A stretch of 64,000 nt of DNA from an uncultured Cohaesibacter sp. (GTDB lineage Bacteria; Pseudomonadota; Alphaproteobacteria; Rhizobiales; Cohaesibacteraceae): positions 1,842,001 to 1,906,000 of the forward strand of contig NZ_OY762905.1 of the NCBI RefSeq assembly GCF_963666525.1, read 5' to 3'. A program made the translations under genes and the position numbers. Below the pieces are notes generated by a model. That model was not told the origin of the DNA and ran no database searches. It was given only the letters and a program-made list of their open reading frames with translations. Below are positions 1 through 8,516 of this stretch, in pieces. Position 1 is the stretch's first letter, and each line of letters starts with the position of its first letter.

Positions 1-1033
1 CGTTATACTTGACTTCCGGGGTCCACTTGACCTGTCCGTTGGGGCAAACCTGTGACCGCATGTCCCCAACCGAACTGATGGGGCCGAAGGCCGTTTCCTG
101 CGTGATCGGCACACCAGCGCCCGCACGCATGTCCTGACGCTCAAAGCCCTCGGTCAGGAGAAAGGCTGCCGTCTCGGCCCGGATCTGCGAGGTCGGTGCC
201 CCCATGACCACCGCCATCAGCTGCCGCCCGTTTCGGGTAGCTGCCCCGACGATGTTGTAGCCGGACGCACAGACAAAGCCGGTCTTCATGCCATTGGCAC
301 CACGGAAATGCTCCAGCAGCGTGTTGTAGGAGCGCAGAACCCGTTTGCCATGACGAATGGCCGGGATCTGGAAAAGGGTGCTGTATTGCGGAAACTCGAT
401 CAGGATCTGCCGGGCCACAACGGCCATATCCCGAGCCGAGGACACATGACCGGAGGCGTAGAGGCCATTGGCGTTAACAAAATGCGAGGCATGCATGCCA
501 AGCCGCTGGGCTTCCGCATTCATCCGCTCGGCAAAGCCCGCTTCGCTGCCACCGACCCGCTCGGCGAGGGCGGCGGCAATATCATTGGCCGACTTGACCA
601 GCATCATGCGCAACGCATTGCCAACGGTCAGCTTGGTGCCAACCGGCAGGCCCATTTTGGCCGGAGGGTAAGACAACGCATGCTCGGACACAGTGAGCAC
701 ACTGTCCTCAGAAATCTCACCCGTTTCAATTGCCCTGAAAATCACATAGGCGGTCATCAGCTTGGTCAGCGACGCCGGATACCATTTCTGGTTCGCGTTC
801 TTCTGATAGAGCACATTGCCCGTTGCCACATCCATCAGCAGCATGGGGTTCTGCGAAAGCTCCAGTTCCGGCCGGGGAGCCTGACTGGAGCCCCCGTTCG
901 CACCACTTGCATTGGCCCATGCGACCTGCGCCTGAACAACGGCCAACACCAGCAGGAATGAGGTGACAAGGGGCCGAAAAACAGCACGACGGACAAGCGA
1001 ATACCGGCGTCTGATGACGATAAGGTCAATCAT
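1..1033 (-). CDS. D-alanyl-D-alanine carboxypeptidase (S11 family), 3' end cut by window edge
   Basis: Penicillin-binding-protein-5/DacF-type serine peptidase that trims the terminal D-Ala from peptidoglycan stem peptides in the periplasm. The visible 344 residues begin with a basic stretch and a hydrophobic signal sequence ending near AWA. The active-site SxxK is seen as SLTK in the segment YPASLTKLMTAY, an SAN triad follows further on, and the KTG box is seen as GMKTGFVCASGYN. These three motifs in order are diagnostic for family S11. The ATG at 1033 is the first start before the signal peptide. The C-terminal domain lies beyond base 1, so the precise subtype (DacF versus DacC) cannot be decided. 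Confidence 0.93.
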   Translation of the reverse strand, partial: MIDLIVIRRRYSLVRRAVFRPLVTSFLLVLAVVQAQVAWANASGANGGSSQAPRPELELSQNPMLLMDVATGNVLYQKNANQKWYPASLTKLMTAYVIFRAIETGEISEDSVLTVSEHALSYPPAKMGLPVGTKLTVGNALRMMLVKSANDIAAALAERVGGSEAGFAERMNAEAQRLGMHASHFVNANGLYASGHVSSARDMAVVARQILIEFPQYSTLFQIPAIRHGKRVLRSYNTLLEHFRGANGMKTGFVCASGYNIVGAATRNGRQLMAVVMGAPTSQIRAETAAFLLTEGFERQDMRAGAGVPITQETAFGPISSVGDMRSQVCPNGQVKWTPEVKYN

Positions 1034-1415
1034 GAAGAACTGAAACTCCCAACGGAAATGGCAATGATAGGACAGGCAGCTGCGCATATTCTCTATCGCA
1101 AGATAAAGGCACGAACAAGACAAGGCCAGAGCAAAAGCCCCGAAATCAGCTCAAATCGGTGCGCAGGAAAGGATCAGTGCATTTCCGTAGAAAGCCTGCG
1201 AAGAAGGGCCCCATTTCCAACAAAAGGCCTTGCTCCGCTCCGGCCATCTGACTAATCTGGCCCAATTGCATGGCACCCCCCGAGCGCTGTGCCCATCCCA
1301 GTCGGTCTTGTGCGCGAAGCTGTCCTTTGATAGCGCCGCACACAGACACAAAACCAAAATCATCACTGATTGACAAAGCCCGAACAAGCCTCCCGGAAAG
1401 ACAAAGGTCAACCCA
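1034..1415. other. Intergenic region between divergent dac and amidohydrolase genes
   Basis: About 380 bases between two divergent genes, so it must hold both promoters. Several open frames run through it, but none has a convincing ribosome-binding site or a recognisable product. I could not assign a promoter or operator with confidence. Confidence 0.5.
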
Positions 1416-2582
1416 ATGCCCATTATCAATCGAATTGCCGAATTTCAGAACGAGATCCAGAAAGTTCGCCAGGACCTTCACCAATATCCGGAGCTGCAAT
1501 ATGACGTCCACAAGACAACAACCCGCGTCATTGCCGAACTGAAATCCTACGGCATCACCAACATCACGTCCGGTGTTGGCAAATCGGGCGTTGTCGCCGT
1601 CATTCAGGGCAAGAGCAACAAATCGGGCCGCACCATCGGCCTGCGCGCGGACATGGATGCCCTGCCGTTGCACGAAGCAACCGGCAAGCCCTATGCCTCC
1701 AAGGTAGAGGGCAAGATGCACGCCTGTGGCCATGACGGCCACACCTCCATGCTGCTCGCAGCCGCGAAATATCTGCAGGAAACCCGCAATTTCGATGGTG
1801 AAGTCGTTCTCATCTTCCAGCCGGCAGAGGAAGGTGGCGGCGGCGCCCGCGCCATGGTCGAGGACGGCCTGATGGATCGCTGGAACATCGAACAGGTCTA
1901 TGGCATGCACAACTGGCCAAACGTGCCACTGGGCGCGTTCCACACCCGTCCGGGATCCTTGATGGCATCAGCCGACCGCATTTACATCAATGTCGAAGGC
2001 AGTGGCGGCCATGCCGCCAAACCGCATGAGTGCATCGACACGGTGCTGGTGATCGCAGCCATCATTCAGGCCGTACAGTCCATCGCAAGCCGCAACGTCG
2101 ACCCGCAGGATTCCATCGTCATTTCGCTGTGCCACGTAGAAGCCGGCTTTACCGACAACGTGATCCCGCAAACCGGCCTCATCGAGGGCACGGTGCGCAC
2201 GCTCAATCCGGAAACCCGCAACATGGCCGAGAAGCGCCTCAGAGAAATCATCGAGGGTACGGCTGCCGTCTATGGTGCCAAGGCAACCCTTGACTACAAG
2301 CGAGACTACCCGGTGACCGTCAACCATCCTGCCCAGACGGAAATCGCAGTCAAGGTGGCCAAGTCCATCTCTGGCGCGGACAAGGTCGAGGACAATATCG
2401 TCGCCACCATGGGCGCAGAGGACTTCTCGTTCATGCTGCAGGAGCGCCCAGGTGCCTTCATCTTCATCGGCAACGGCGAATCGGCCCCACTGCATCATCC
2501 GGAGTATGATTTCAATGATGAGATCATTCCGATCGGTGCCTCCTACTGGGTCAAGCTTGTTGAAGAGCTGCTGCCCGCCTGA
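1416..2582 (+). CDS. M20 family amidohydrolase (hippurate hydrolase / N-acyl amino acid amidohydrolase type)
   Basis: A 388-residue cytoplasmic metallopeptidase of family M20D, which removes acyl groups from N-acylated amino acids or related amides. Metal-binding motifs are visible: GLRADMDALP near residue 80, HACGHDGHTSML near residue 103 and FQPAEEGGGGA near residue 135, followed by the inserted dimerisation domain and a C-terminal GAEDFSFML segment. The length is normal for HipO/AmaA-like enzymes. Substrate specificity cannot be read from the sequence. It is monocistronic and is followed at once by a strong terminator. Assignment to the family is firm; assignment to hippurate is not. Confidence 0.93.
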   Translation: MPIINRIAEFQNEIQKVRQDLHQYPELQYDVHKTTTRVIAELKSYGITNITSGVGKSGVVAVIQGKSNKSGRTIGLRADMDALPLHEATGKPYASKVEGKMHACGHDGHTSMLLAAAKYLQETRNFDGEVVLIFQPAEEGGGGARAMVEDGLMDRWNIEQVYGMHNWPNVPLGAFHTRPGSLMASADRIYINVEGSGGHAAKPHECIDTVLVIAAIIQAVQSIASRNVDPQDSIVISLCHVEAGFTDNVIPQTGLIEGTVRTLNPETRNMAEKRLREIIEGTAAVYGAKATLDYKRDYPVTVNHPAQTEIAVKVAKSISGADKVEDNIVATMGAEDFSFMLQERPGAFIFIGNGESAPLHHPEYDFNDEIIPIGASYWVKLVEELLPA

Positions 2583-2593
2583 TGACAGTCACA

Positions 2594-2628
2594 GGGAGCC
2601 AGGTTCAATGCCCGGCTCCCTTTTTTTT
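2594..2628 (+). terminator. Rho-independent terminator after the M20 amidohydrolase
   Basis: Inverted repeat GGGAGCC (2594-2600) and GGCTCCC (2614-2620) with a 13-base loop, followed directly by eight T residues. It ends transcription of the amidohydrolase, so the exporter gene downstream needs its own promoter. Confidence 0.9.
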
Positions 2629-2671
2629 CCCAAGCATAACCATGCGCTCTCAACAGACGAGACGATAGCCG

Positions 2672-3439
2672 TTGCTGGAAGCCCTGCCGCTGTTTGCCAA
2701 CACCCAGCTTGACGAGATCACCCTCTGGGGGCTGATCTTTGCCAGCTATTGCACATCGGCCTTCACGGCGGCCTTCGGCATCGGCGGCGGCGTGGCACTT
2801 CTGGCCATACTCGGCATGGTCATCCCCGTCACGACGCTCATTCCCCTGCACGGAACGGTGCAGATGGGGTCCAACGCCGGGCGCGCCTGGCATTTGCGCA
2901 CGCACATAAAATGGCGGCTGATCGGGTTGCTGCTCGTCGGTTCTGTCGTCGGAACCATCATCGGCTCGCAGATTGTCGTTGCCTTGCCCGATGCCGTGCT
3001 GAAAATCATTCTGGCCCTGTTCGTGTTGACCATCACATGGCTGCCAACCCCTCGGCTCGCCGCCAGAGGCGACAGCATCGTCACAGTCGGGGCGATGATA
3101 GCGGCAATTGCCAACATGTTTGTGGGCGCAACGGGGCCACTGGTTGCAGCCCTGATATCCAGCCGGGTTGCAGATCGCAAACAGGTCGTGGCCACGCATG
3201 CCACTGCAATGACCCTGTCGCACGGCCTGAAGATCATCGCCTTCGGCTTCATCGGCTTTGTCTATACCGACTGGCTGGGACTCATCGCTGCGATGATCCT
3301 GTCCGGCTATCTGGGCACTCTTACCGGCAGCAAGCTGTTGCACATCATGGATGAGGGGCTGTTTCGCAAGGCCTTTCGGGTCGTGATCACCGGCCTCGCC
3401 CTGCTCATGCTCGCTGGCGGTCTCAAGGGGCTTCTCTAG
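2672..3439 (+). CDS. TauE/SafE family sulfite/organic anion exporter
   Basis: A 255-residue polytopic membrane protein of the TauE/SafE (DUF81) family, whose members export sulfite, sulfoacetate or other small anions. The N-terminal half shows the typical glycine-rich FGIGGGVALLAILGM segment after the first helix, and the arrangement of about seven hydrophobic segments in two halves fits the family. The start is a TTG at 2672: an in-frame TAG at 2666 rules out anything further upstream and no ATG occurs in the first 45 codons. It converges with an ABC importer of nitrate/sulfonate type, so a link to sulfonate use is possible but not shown. Confidence 0.82.
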   Translation: MLEALPLFANTQLDEITLWGLIFASYCTSAFTAAFGIGGGVALLAILGMVIPVTTLIPLHGTVQMGSNAGRAWHLRTHIKWRLIGLLLVGSVVGTIIGSQIVVALPDAVLKIILALFVLTITWLPTPRLAARGDSIVTVGAMIAAIANMFVGATGPLVAALISSRVADRKQVVATHATAMTLSHGLKIIAFGFIGFVYTDWLGLIAAMILSGYLGTLTGSKLLHIMDEGLFRKAFRVVITGLALLMLAGGLKGLL

Positions 3440-4153
3440 AAGCGGAGAGCAATGCCTGCTCGATCCGATCGGCCAGTGCAAGACAGGTCGGGCCGGTGCG
3501 GTCTCCCCCCCATCGAAGCTGGCCACAATGCGGGCCGGGGCTTCCGACAATACCAGAACCCGGTCGGCCATCGCGGCTGCGTGTCGGGCATCGTGGGTCA
3601 CCATCAGGATGGCCATGCCCCGATCGGCGACACGGCAAAGCAACAGGGTTTGCATCTGCCTGACCAGCGCAACATCAAGACCATCAAACGGCTCGTCGAG
3701 CAGCAACAGGTCCGGCTCGATGACCAGCGCCCGCGCCAGCGATACCCGCTGCCGCATGCCGCCCGAGAGCTGATGGGGAAACTGCCGGTGACTGGCCCTC
3801 GGCAGACCCACGGCGTCCAACATCGCCTCTGCCCTTGCCACCCGTTCGCGCCCCGAGGCGAACTGCGCCTTGAGCGCGAAGGCAACATTGTCAAGCGCGC
3901 TGCGCCATGGCAACAGGCGCGGATCCTGAAACATCACGGACAATCGCTCGGCCCGACAGGCGAGCTGCCCCTCCACAGGATGAGTGTCTCCGAGCACCAG
4001 AGACAGCAGCGTTGTCTTGCCAACCCCGGAAGGCCCCATGAGGGCAACCACCTGTCCGCGCCGACAAGCAAGGTCGATGCCCGACAGCACCGTTTGGTCA
4101 CCATAGGCAAACCCAACACCGGAAAGCGCAAGCAGGACGTCATCCATTGCCAT
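3423..4153 (-). CDS. ABC transporter ATP-binding protein (nitrate/sulfonate/taurine type), apparent frameshift near the 3' end
   Basis: ATPase of an SsuB/TauB/NrtD-type importer. Walker A is GPSGVGKTTL, the signature is LSGGMRQRVSLARAL and Walker B is LLLLDEPFDGLD, followed by a switch His in MVTHD. The ATG at 4153 (or 4147) overlaps the permease stop, so translation is coupled. As written, the frame does not stop where the family ends but runs about 300 codons antisense through the TauE gene. A run of seven G on this strand (3505-3511) precedes the break: with one extra G the protein would continue as GGGDRTGPTCLALADRIEQA and stop at 3423, giving a normal 243 residues. I therefore annotate the restored gene. 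It may be a sequencing error, a real mutation or a phase-variable tract. Confidence 0.85.
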
Positions 4154-4952
4154 GCCCCTCCTCTTCACGCCGCCAGACATGCATCCGCTCGCGCACCAGC
4201 CGCAACAACAGCTGGTCCAGCACGATCAGGATTGCCACCACCACCACGACCCAGGCCAGCAGCTCGGCCGTATCGACCCGCGCCCGCGCGGCCGCGATCC
4301 CGTCGCCAATGCCACCGGAGCCGGAGAGCAGCTCGGCCATGATCGACACCTTCCACGACATCGCCAGCGTGGTCGCAAGGGCCGGATAGAGATAGCCCAG
4401 CATATGCGGTGCATAGACATCGAACAGCATCGCCCGGGGCGGAGCACGGAAGGCCCGCGCCATTCTGGCCAGATCACCGTCCAGGCTGCGCACGGCCTGC
4501 ACGGCGGCGGCGAAAACCATCGGTGCCGTGGCAACCGCCACCGTGAACACCACCGCCCACCGGCCTCCGAACCACAACAGCGCCAGCACCACCCAGGCAA
4601 TCGCCGGAACCCCCAGAAGAATGACCGCCACCGGCTGCAAAACAAAGCGCAGATCCCCAAACCGACCCGCGAGCCCACCGGCAACAACGCCAATCAGCAC
4701 GCTTAGGCACCAGCCCGTCAGCGCATTGAAGGCCGTGGCCTGAAGCGCATGAGCCACCTCGCCGCTTCCGATCAGCCGCTGCAGCGTGACAAAGGTTTCG
4801 CCAACACCGGGCAGAACAAGAGAGCCATAGGCCACATGGCCCGCCTGCCAGAGCACCAGCATCAGCCCGACCCCAACCACGAACAGCAGAATGCGACGCA
4901 TCCCCCTGCCCCCGTCGTCCCCTTGTGTTCTGCGCTGTTCGGCCTTGCTCAC
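4140..4952 (-). CDS. ABC transporter permease (nitrate/sulfonate/taurine type)
   Basis: A 270-residue inner-membrane permease with about six transmembrane segments and a BPD_transp_1 core; the EAA-like loop is near FRAPPRAMLFDVYAPHMLG. It would pair with the downstream ATPase and the upstream periplasmic binding protein as a three-gene operon on the minus strand. I prefer the GTG at 4952, one base after the stop of the binding-protein gene and preceded by GGGGGT; the longer open frame starting at 5009 would lie inside the upstream gene. A further ATG at residue 37 of that longer frame is an alternative. Substrate is unknown. Confidence 0.88.
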   Translation of the reverse strand: MSKAEQRRTQGDDGGRGMRRILLFVVGVGLMLVLWQAGHVAYGSLVLPGVGETFVTLQRLIGSGEVAHALQATAFNALTGWCLSVLIGVVAGGLAGRFGDLRFVLQPVAVILLGVPAIAWVVLALLWFGGRWAVVFTVAVATAPMVFAAAVQAVRSLDGDLARMARAFRAPPRAMLFDVYAPHMLGYLYPALATTLAMSWKVSIMAELLSGSGGIGDGIAAARARVDTAELLAWVVVVVAILIVLDQLLLRLVRERMHVWRREEEGHGNG

Positions 4953-4953
4953 G

Positions 4954-5967
4954 CTACCCCCAGTAAAAGTCTGAAGCCGGTTTCCGCCCGCCGACGATCC
5001 CCGGATCAAGGCTCATCAGATGCTCGAAATACAGCTCGATGTCAGCCTGCGCCTCTTTGGCCGACTGCACATCGAGATGCACGAAAGGCAGGGACTTGGC
5101 AATAACCGGCGCGGGCAACGGCAGCGACTGTGCAGCCAGCTTGCCAGCCTCGTCCCAGTTGGCCTTCGTCCATTGCCCAGCCTCCAGGCAGGCTTCATGC
5201 ACAGCCCGGACAACCTCCGGCTTTTCTTCCAGAAAGGCAGGATTGACCGCCAGCCCGACCTGCGGAATGCGCGGGCCTCGGCCGGTATGGGCACCATAGA
5301 CCTCGGTGATGTCGATCGCCCGATAAAGCGGCACACCAGCCTTCTTGGCGCGAAACAGGGCTGCCGTGGACGCAGGTTCATGCAACACCGCAACATCCCC
5401 TCGCCCGGCCAGATAGAGCGGCACGGCTTCCCCCGGCGAGCCGACATAGTCGAGCGTCACATCCTTGTCAGGATCCAGTCCAGACCATTTGAGCACCAGA
5501 CGAAACAGCAGGTCGGGCGCTTCGTTCTTGTTCGACAGCAACACCCGTTTGCCTGCCAGATCCTCGATCCGACGGATCCCCTCGTCTCGCGCCATCACAT
5601 AGAGCACACCCCATGTGACCACGTTGACCATGACGGTTCCCGCACCGCGATTGAAGAAGTTGGCCGCCGCGTAAGTGGACGTGGCAAACATCTTGAAGTC
5701 ACCGGATGCGATCCCGGCACGCATCTGGTCGGTGCTCTTCCAGACATCAAAGCGGACTTCCGGTGAGACTTTTAAAAGAGCCGGGGACGTCGCCGCACGG
5801 GCAAAGACTGCAGACGGAGAGGCTGGTATGCCCCACAGGACAAGGCCGCCATCGCTGGCCCGGGTCCTGGTGTCGCCAGACGCTCCAAAAGCACCAGCCA
5901 GCGCCACCCCGGCGCTCCACCTCAGCATGGCGCGACGATCCAGAGACCCACATGATGAATTCGACAT
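4954..5967 (-). CDS. ABC transporter substrate-binding protein (NMT1/SsuA-like)
   Basis: Periplasmic binding protein of 337 residues in the NMT1/THI5/SsuA superfamily, first gene of the importer operon. The N-terminus carries a Tat-like signal (DRRAMLRWSAGVALAGAFG). Typical segments follow: a GDFKMFATSTYAAA region, a DLAGKRVLLSN segment and the domain-2 segment YLAGRGDVAVLHEPAS. The ATG at 5967 is chosen because GGAAGGTGGGAAG precedes it; a frame reaching 6018 has a poorer start. Relatives bind nitrate, bicarbonate, taurine, alkanesulfonates or thiamine precursors, so the ligand is open. It is divergent from the hydrogenase operon across an AT-rich gap. Confidence 0.85.
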   Translation of the reverse strand: MSNSSCGSLDRRAMLRWSAGVALAGAFGASGDTRTRASDGGLVLWGIPASPSAVFARAATSPALLKVSPEVRFDVWKSTDQMRAGIASGDFKMFATSTYAAANFFNRGAGTVMVNVVTWGVLYVMARDEGIRRIEDLAGKRVLLSNKNEAPDLLFRLVLKWSGLDPDKDVTLDYVGSPGEAVPLYLAGRGDVAVLHEPASTAALFRAKKAGVPLYRAIDITEVYGAHTGRGPRIPQVGLAVNPAFLEEKPEVVRAVHEACLEAGQWTKANWDEAGKLAAQSLPLPAPVIAKSLPFVHLDVQSAKEAQADIELYFEHLMSLDPGIVGGRKPASDFYWG

Positions 5968-6515
5968 CTTCCCACCTTCCGATTGACAGCTGACAACTCC
6001 GTTGAACAACACCATCATTTTCCTGGCAGCTGAATATCTTTCGAGAAAATTTATAGAAACCGAGCCAAAAGGACCATATTCAACAAGTCAAACGGCGATT
6101 GATACTAAAGTCTTGATCCATCAACATTTCAAGCAGACAAACCCGTTTTCCGCCGTTCATTCCCGCGCCCGATCAGTTTTGAAGACCTCGCAACAGCCCC
6201 CTAACCTGTTTCAGTTCCATCATCTTTTGCAATCGCAGAAAACGGTCGCGAAATCAGGGCAGAATAATTCACGCAATGAAATAATCATCACGCATTTCCC
6301 GACAACGCGCACGTTATGTACCAGTTTGATTTGCCGCAAGATTTTTCCCCGATCCTGCCTGAACATGAGGAAAAACAACAACAGGCATTGTCCAAATGGG
6401 TGGATCTTAGAGGAAGGCTCCAAGTCAGTATCGGGACAATCTGAAGTCAAGCGACCCGCGACCTGAAACGGCGCCTTGCAGTTTACGTTGGTTTATTCAA
6501 GCGACGGGGGTCACT
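5968..6515. other. AT-rich intergenic region upstream of the hydrogenase operon
   Basis: About 550 bases noticeably richer in A+T than the flanking genes, between the divergent ABC importer and hydrogenase operons. It contains a 12-base near-palindrome TTGATCCATCAA around 6114-6125 and a 42-codon open frame (6316-6444). No intact regulatory gene, sigma-54 -24/-12 element or consensus FNR/FixK box was found. Confidence 0.6.
6316..6444 (+). CDS. Possible small ORF or gene remnant ahead of the hydrogenase operon
   Basis: A 42-codon frame beginning MYQFDLPQDF and ending LQVSIGTI. Its composition looks protein-like (acidic and Gln-rich helix, then a basic RGRLQ segment) and it lies 72 bases upstream of a gene encoding only the C-terminal part of a NuoF-like domain. 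It has no good ribosome-binding site. It could be a small protein, the front of a lost NuoE/NuoF-type subunit, or chance. I do not recognise it. Confidence 0.25.
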   Translation: MYQFDLPQDFSPILPEHEEKQQQALSKWVDLRGRLQVSIGTI

Positions 6516-8513
6516 GTGGCACAAGTGGTTTATGGCGTTTGGGATGGGGTTGTTCATGATGCAAGGCGCAATCTGCCTGGCAACGACACTCCTCTTGCCG
6601 CTCTCAGAAATTTTGACGAATTCGATGAAGGCAACGCCGTGCGGGCCTTCTTTGCCGACCGGGGATTCTTCGTCTTCGATGAAACGGTCAGTCTGGTTGA
6701 CGGCCTGTTTCACTATATGAGCAAGGCCGCCGAGCAATCCTGTGGAGCCTGCACTCCCTGTCGCATGGGAACGGTACTGATCCGTGACGCACTCGACAAG
6801 ATGCGCCGGGGCCTCGACACCCCGCTCGACTTCGACGATATCGAGATGCTTGGCGAGCAGATGAAGGAAACGTCCCTCTGTGGCCTGGGTCAGACCTGCT
6901 GTGTCGCCCTGCTGGAAGTCATCCGAAATTTCCGTGAGCAGATCGAGAAGGAGGTGGCAAGGCATTTGCCCATCCGGCCCCAGCACGGCATGGCCTACAT
7001 GACGGCTCCCTGCATCGAGGCCTGCCCGTCCAAGGTCAATGTGCCGCGCTATATCGACTATATCCGTGACGGCAAGCCGGAGAGTTCACTCGGCGTTCTG
7101 CTGCAGAAATACCCCATGGCCGCCACCTGTGGCCGGGTCTGCGTGCGCTATTGCGAACAGGCCTGTCGCCGCAAGTTCGTCGACGAGGCGGTAGGCATCA
7201 AGACCCTCAAGCGCTTTGTTGCCGATCAGCAGAAGGGCTCCCACGCCCTCAAGTTCACCCGCGAAATGATCCAGAAGCCCCTCGCCGACGGCATGAAGGT
7301 CGCGGTCATCGGTGCCGGACCTGCGGGCATTTCCTGCGCCTATCACCTGTTGCTGCACGGCTATCACGTCGATGTCTTCGAGAAGCAGGACAAGGCCGGC
7401 GGCATGGCCCAGATCGGCATCCCGAACTATCGCCTGCCCAAGGATACACTGGCGATGGAAACCGACATCATCGTCGACCTCGGCGGCCGCTTCCTGTTTG
7501 GCCAGCAGCTCGGCACCGACTTTACCATCGATGATCTGTTCAAGCGCGGCTACAAGGCCGTCTTCCTCGGGCTTGGCTGCCAGGAAGGCACGATGCTCGG
7601 CGTCCGCGATGAGGAGAAGGTCCGAGAGGGCTACTTCACTGGCATCGATTTCCTGCTCAAGGTCCATGACCATGTCGACGGCATCGAAACCTTCCAGCTG
7701 AAGGGAGACGTGGTGGTGGTCGGCGGCGGCAACGTTGCCATGGACTGCGTCCGCTCTGCGGTGCGCCTCGGGGCGACCAAGGCCCATCTCATCTATCGCC
7801 GTACCCGCGAGGCCATGCCCGCCGACACCGAAGAGGTGGAAGAGGCCGAGAAGGAAGACATCGACTTCCACACCCTATGCACCCCGATCCGGGTCATCTC
7901 CGAGAATGGCAGGATCACCGGTGTAGAGCTTGTCGAGATGGAAGAAACCGAGCCGGACGAAAGTGGCCGCCGCAGCGTCCGCCCGATCCATGGCACTGAA
8001 CACATCATGCCCTGCTCGACGGTCATTGCCGCCATCGGCCAACAGGTGGAAAATCAGGAAACCATCGCCGAGGAAGGCATCGACTTCAACAAGTGGAAAT
8101 GCGTGGAAGCGGACAAGTCCCTCACAACCTCCCGCCCCGGTGTCTTTGCCGGCGGAGACTGCGTCACCGGCCCATCGACCCTCATCTATGCCATGTCGGC
8201 AGGGCTCAAGGCGGCGCGCAGTATCGACGACTGGATCCAGTTCGGCACACCGCGCTTCTTCAAGCGCTCCCGCATGCGCGAGCTGATCAACGAAAACGCC
8301 TTCCTCGCCAACGACGCGGTAGAAACCCCGGTGCGCAACGGCTACCGGGTGCACAATCCGGCGCTCGACCCGGAATTGCGCAAGACAATGTTCGGAGAGG
8401 TGGAGCAGACAATCAGTCTGGCAGATGCCTACAAGGAGGCCCAACGCTGCATGCGCTGCTATCGCCTCTATTCCGTGATCACCAAGCATTCCATCCCCGA
8501 AGGAGCGGCCTGA
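6516..8513 (+). CDS. NuoF C-terminal domain fused to GltD-like FAD/NAD(P) oxidoreductase, hydrogenase partner
   Basis: A 665-residue two-part protein. Residues about 50-150 match the C-terminal iron-sulfur domain of NuoF/HydB (CGACTPCRMG at about 77-85, then CGLGQTCC near 125); the FMN/NADH-binding front of NuoF is absent. The rest is a glutamate synthase small-subunit-like flavoprotein: N-terminal cluster cysteines in CIEACPSKVNVPRY and CGRVCVRYCEQAC, FAD loop VAVIGAGPAGISCA, NAD(P) loop VVVVGGGNVAMDC and the C-terminal FAGGDCVTGPSTL. It ends three bases before hydA, so the two are surely co-expressed and probably form the electron-input/output module exchanging electrons between NAD(P)H and the hydrogenase. 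The GTG at 6516 follows GACGGGGG; a start further upstream is possible because the frame is open from 6411. Confidence 0.85.
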   Translation: MAQVVYGVWDGVVHDARRNLPGNDTPLAALRNFDEFDEGNAVRAFFADRGFFVFDETVSLVDGLFHYMSKAAEQSCGACTPCRMGTVLIRDALDKMRRGLDTPLDFDDIEMLGEQMKETSLCGLGQTCCVALLEVIRNFREQIEKEVARHLPIRPQHGMAYMTAPCIEACPSKVNVPRYIDYIRDGKPESSLGVLLQKYPMAATCGRVCVRYCEQACRRKFVDEAVGIKTLKRFVADQQKGSHALKFTREMIQKPLADGMKVAVIGAGPAGISCAYHLLLHGYHVDVFEKQDKAGGMAQIGIPNYRLPKDTLAMETDIIVDLGGRFLFGQQLGTDFTIDDLFKRGYKAVFLGLGCQEGTMLGVRDEEKVREGYFTGIDFLLKVHDHVDGIETFQLKGDVVVVGGGNVAMDCVRSAVRLGATKAHLIYRRTREAMPADTEEVEEAEKEDIDFHTLCTPIRVISENGRITGVELVEMEETEPDESGRRSVRPIHGTEHIMPCSTVIAAIGQQVENQETIAEEGIDFNKWKCVEADKSLTTSRPGVFAGGDCVTGPSTLIYAMSAGLKAARSIDDWIQFGTPRFFKRSRMRELINENAFLANDAVETPVRNGYRVHNPALDPELRKTMFGEVEQTISLADAYKEAQRCMRCYRLYSVITKHSIPEGAA

Positions 8514-8516
8514 GCC

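Noticed and set aside
2543-3422. Continuation of the ABC ATPase frame for about 300 codons antisense to the TauE gene
   Set aside because: Composition is rich in Gly, Gln, His and Asp with no domain, and it lies exactly opposite a conserved membrane protein. It is explained by the lost base in the G7 tract.
6114-6125. FNR/FixK-like box TTGATCCATCAA upstream of the hydrogenase
   Set aside because: The half-sites are two bases too close; the consensus needs TTGA-N6-TCAA and this has N4.
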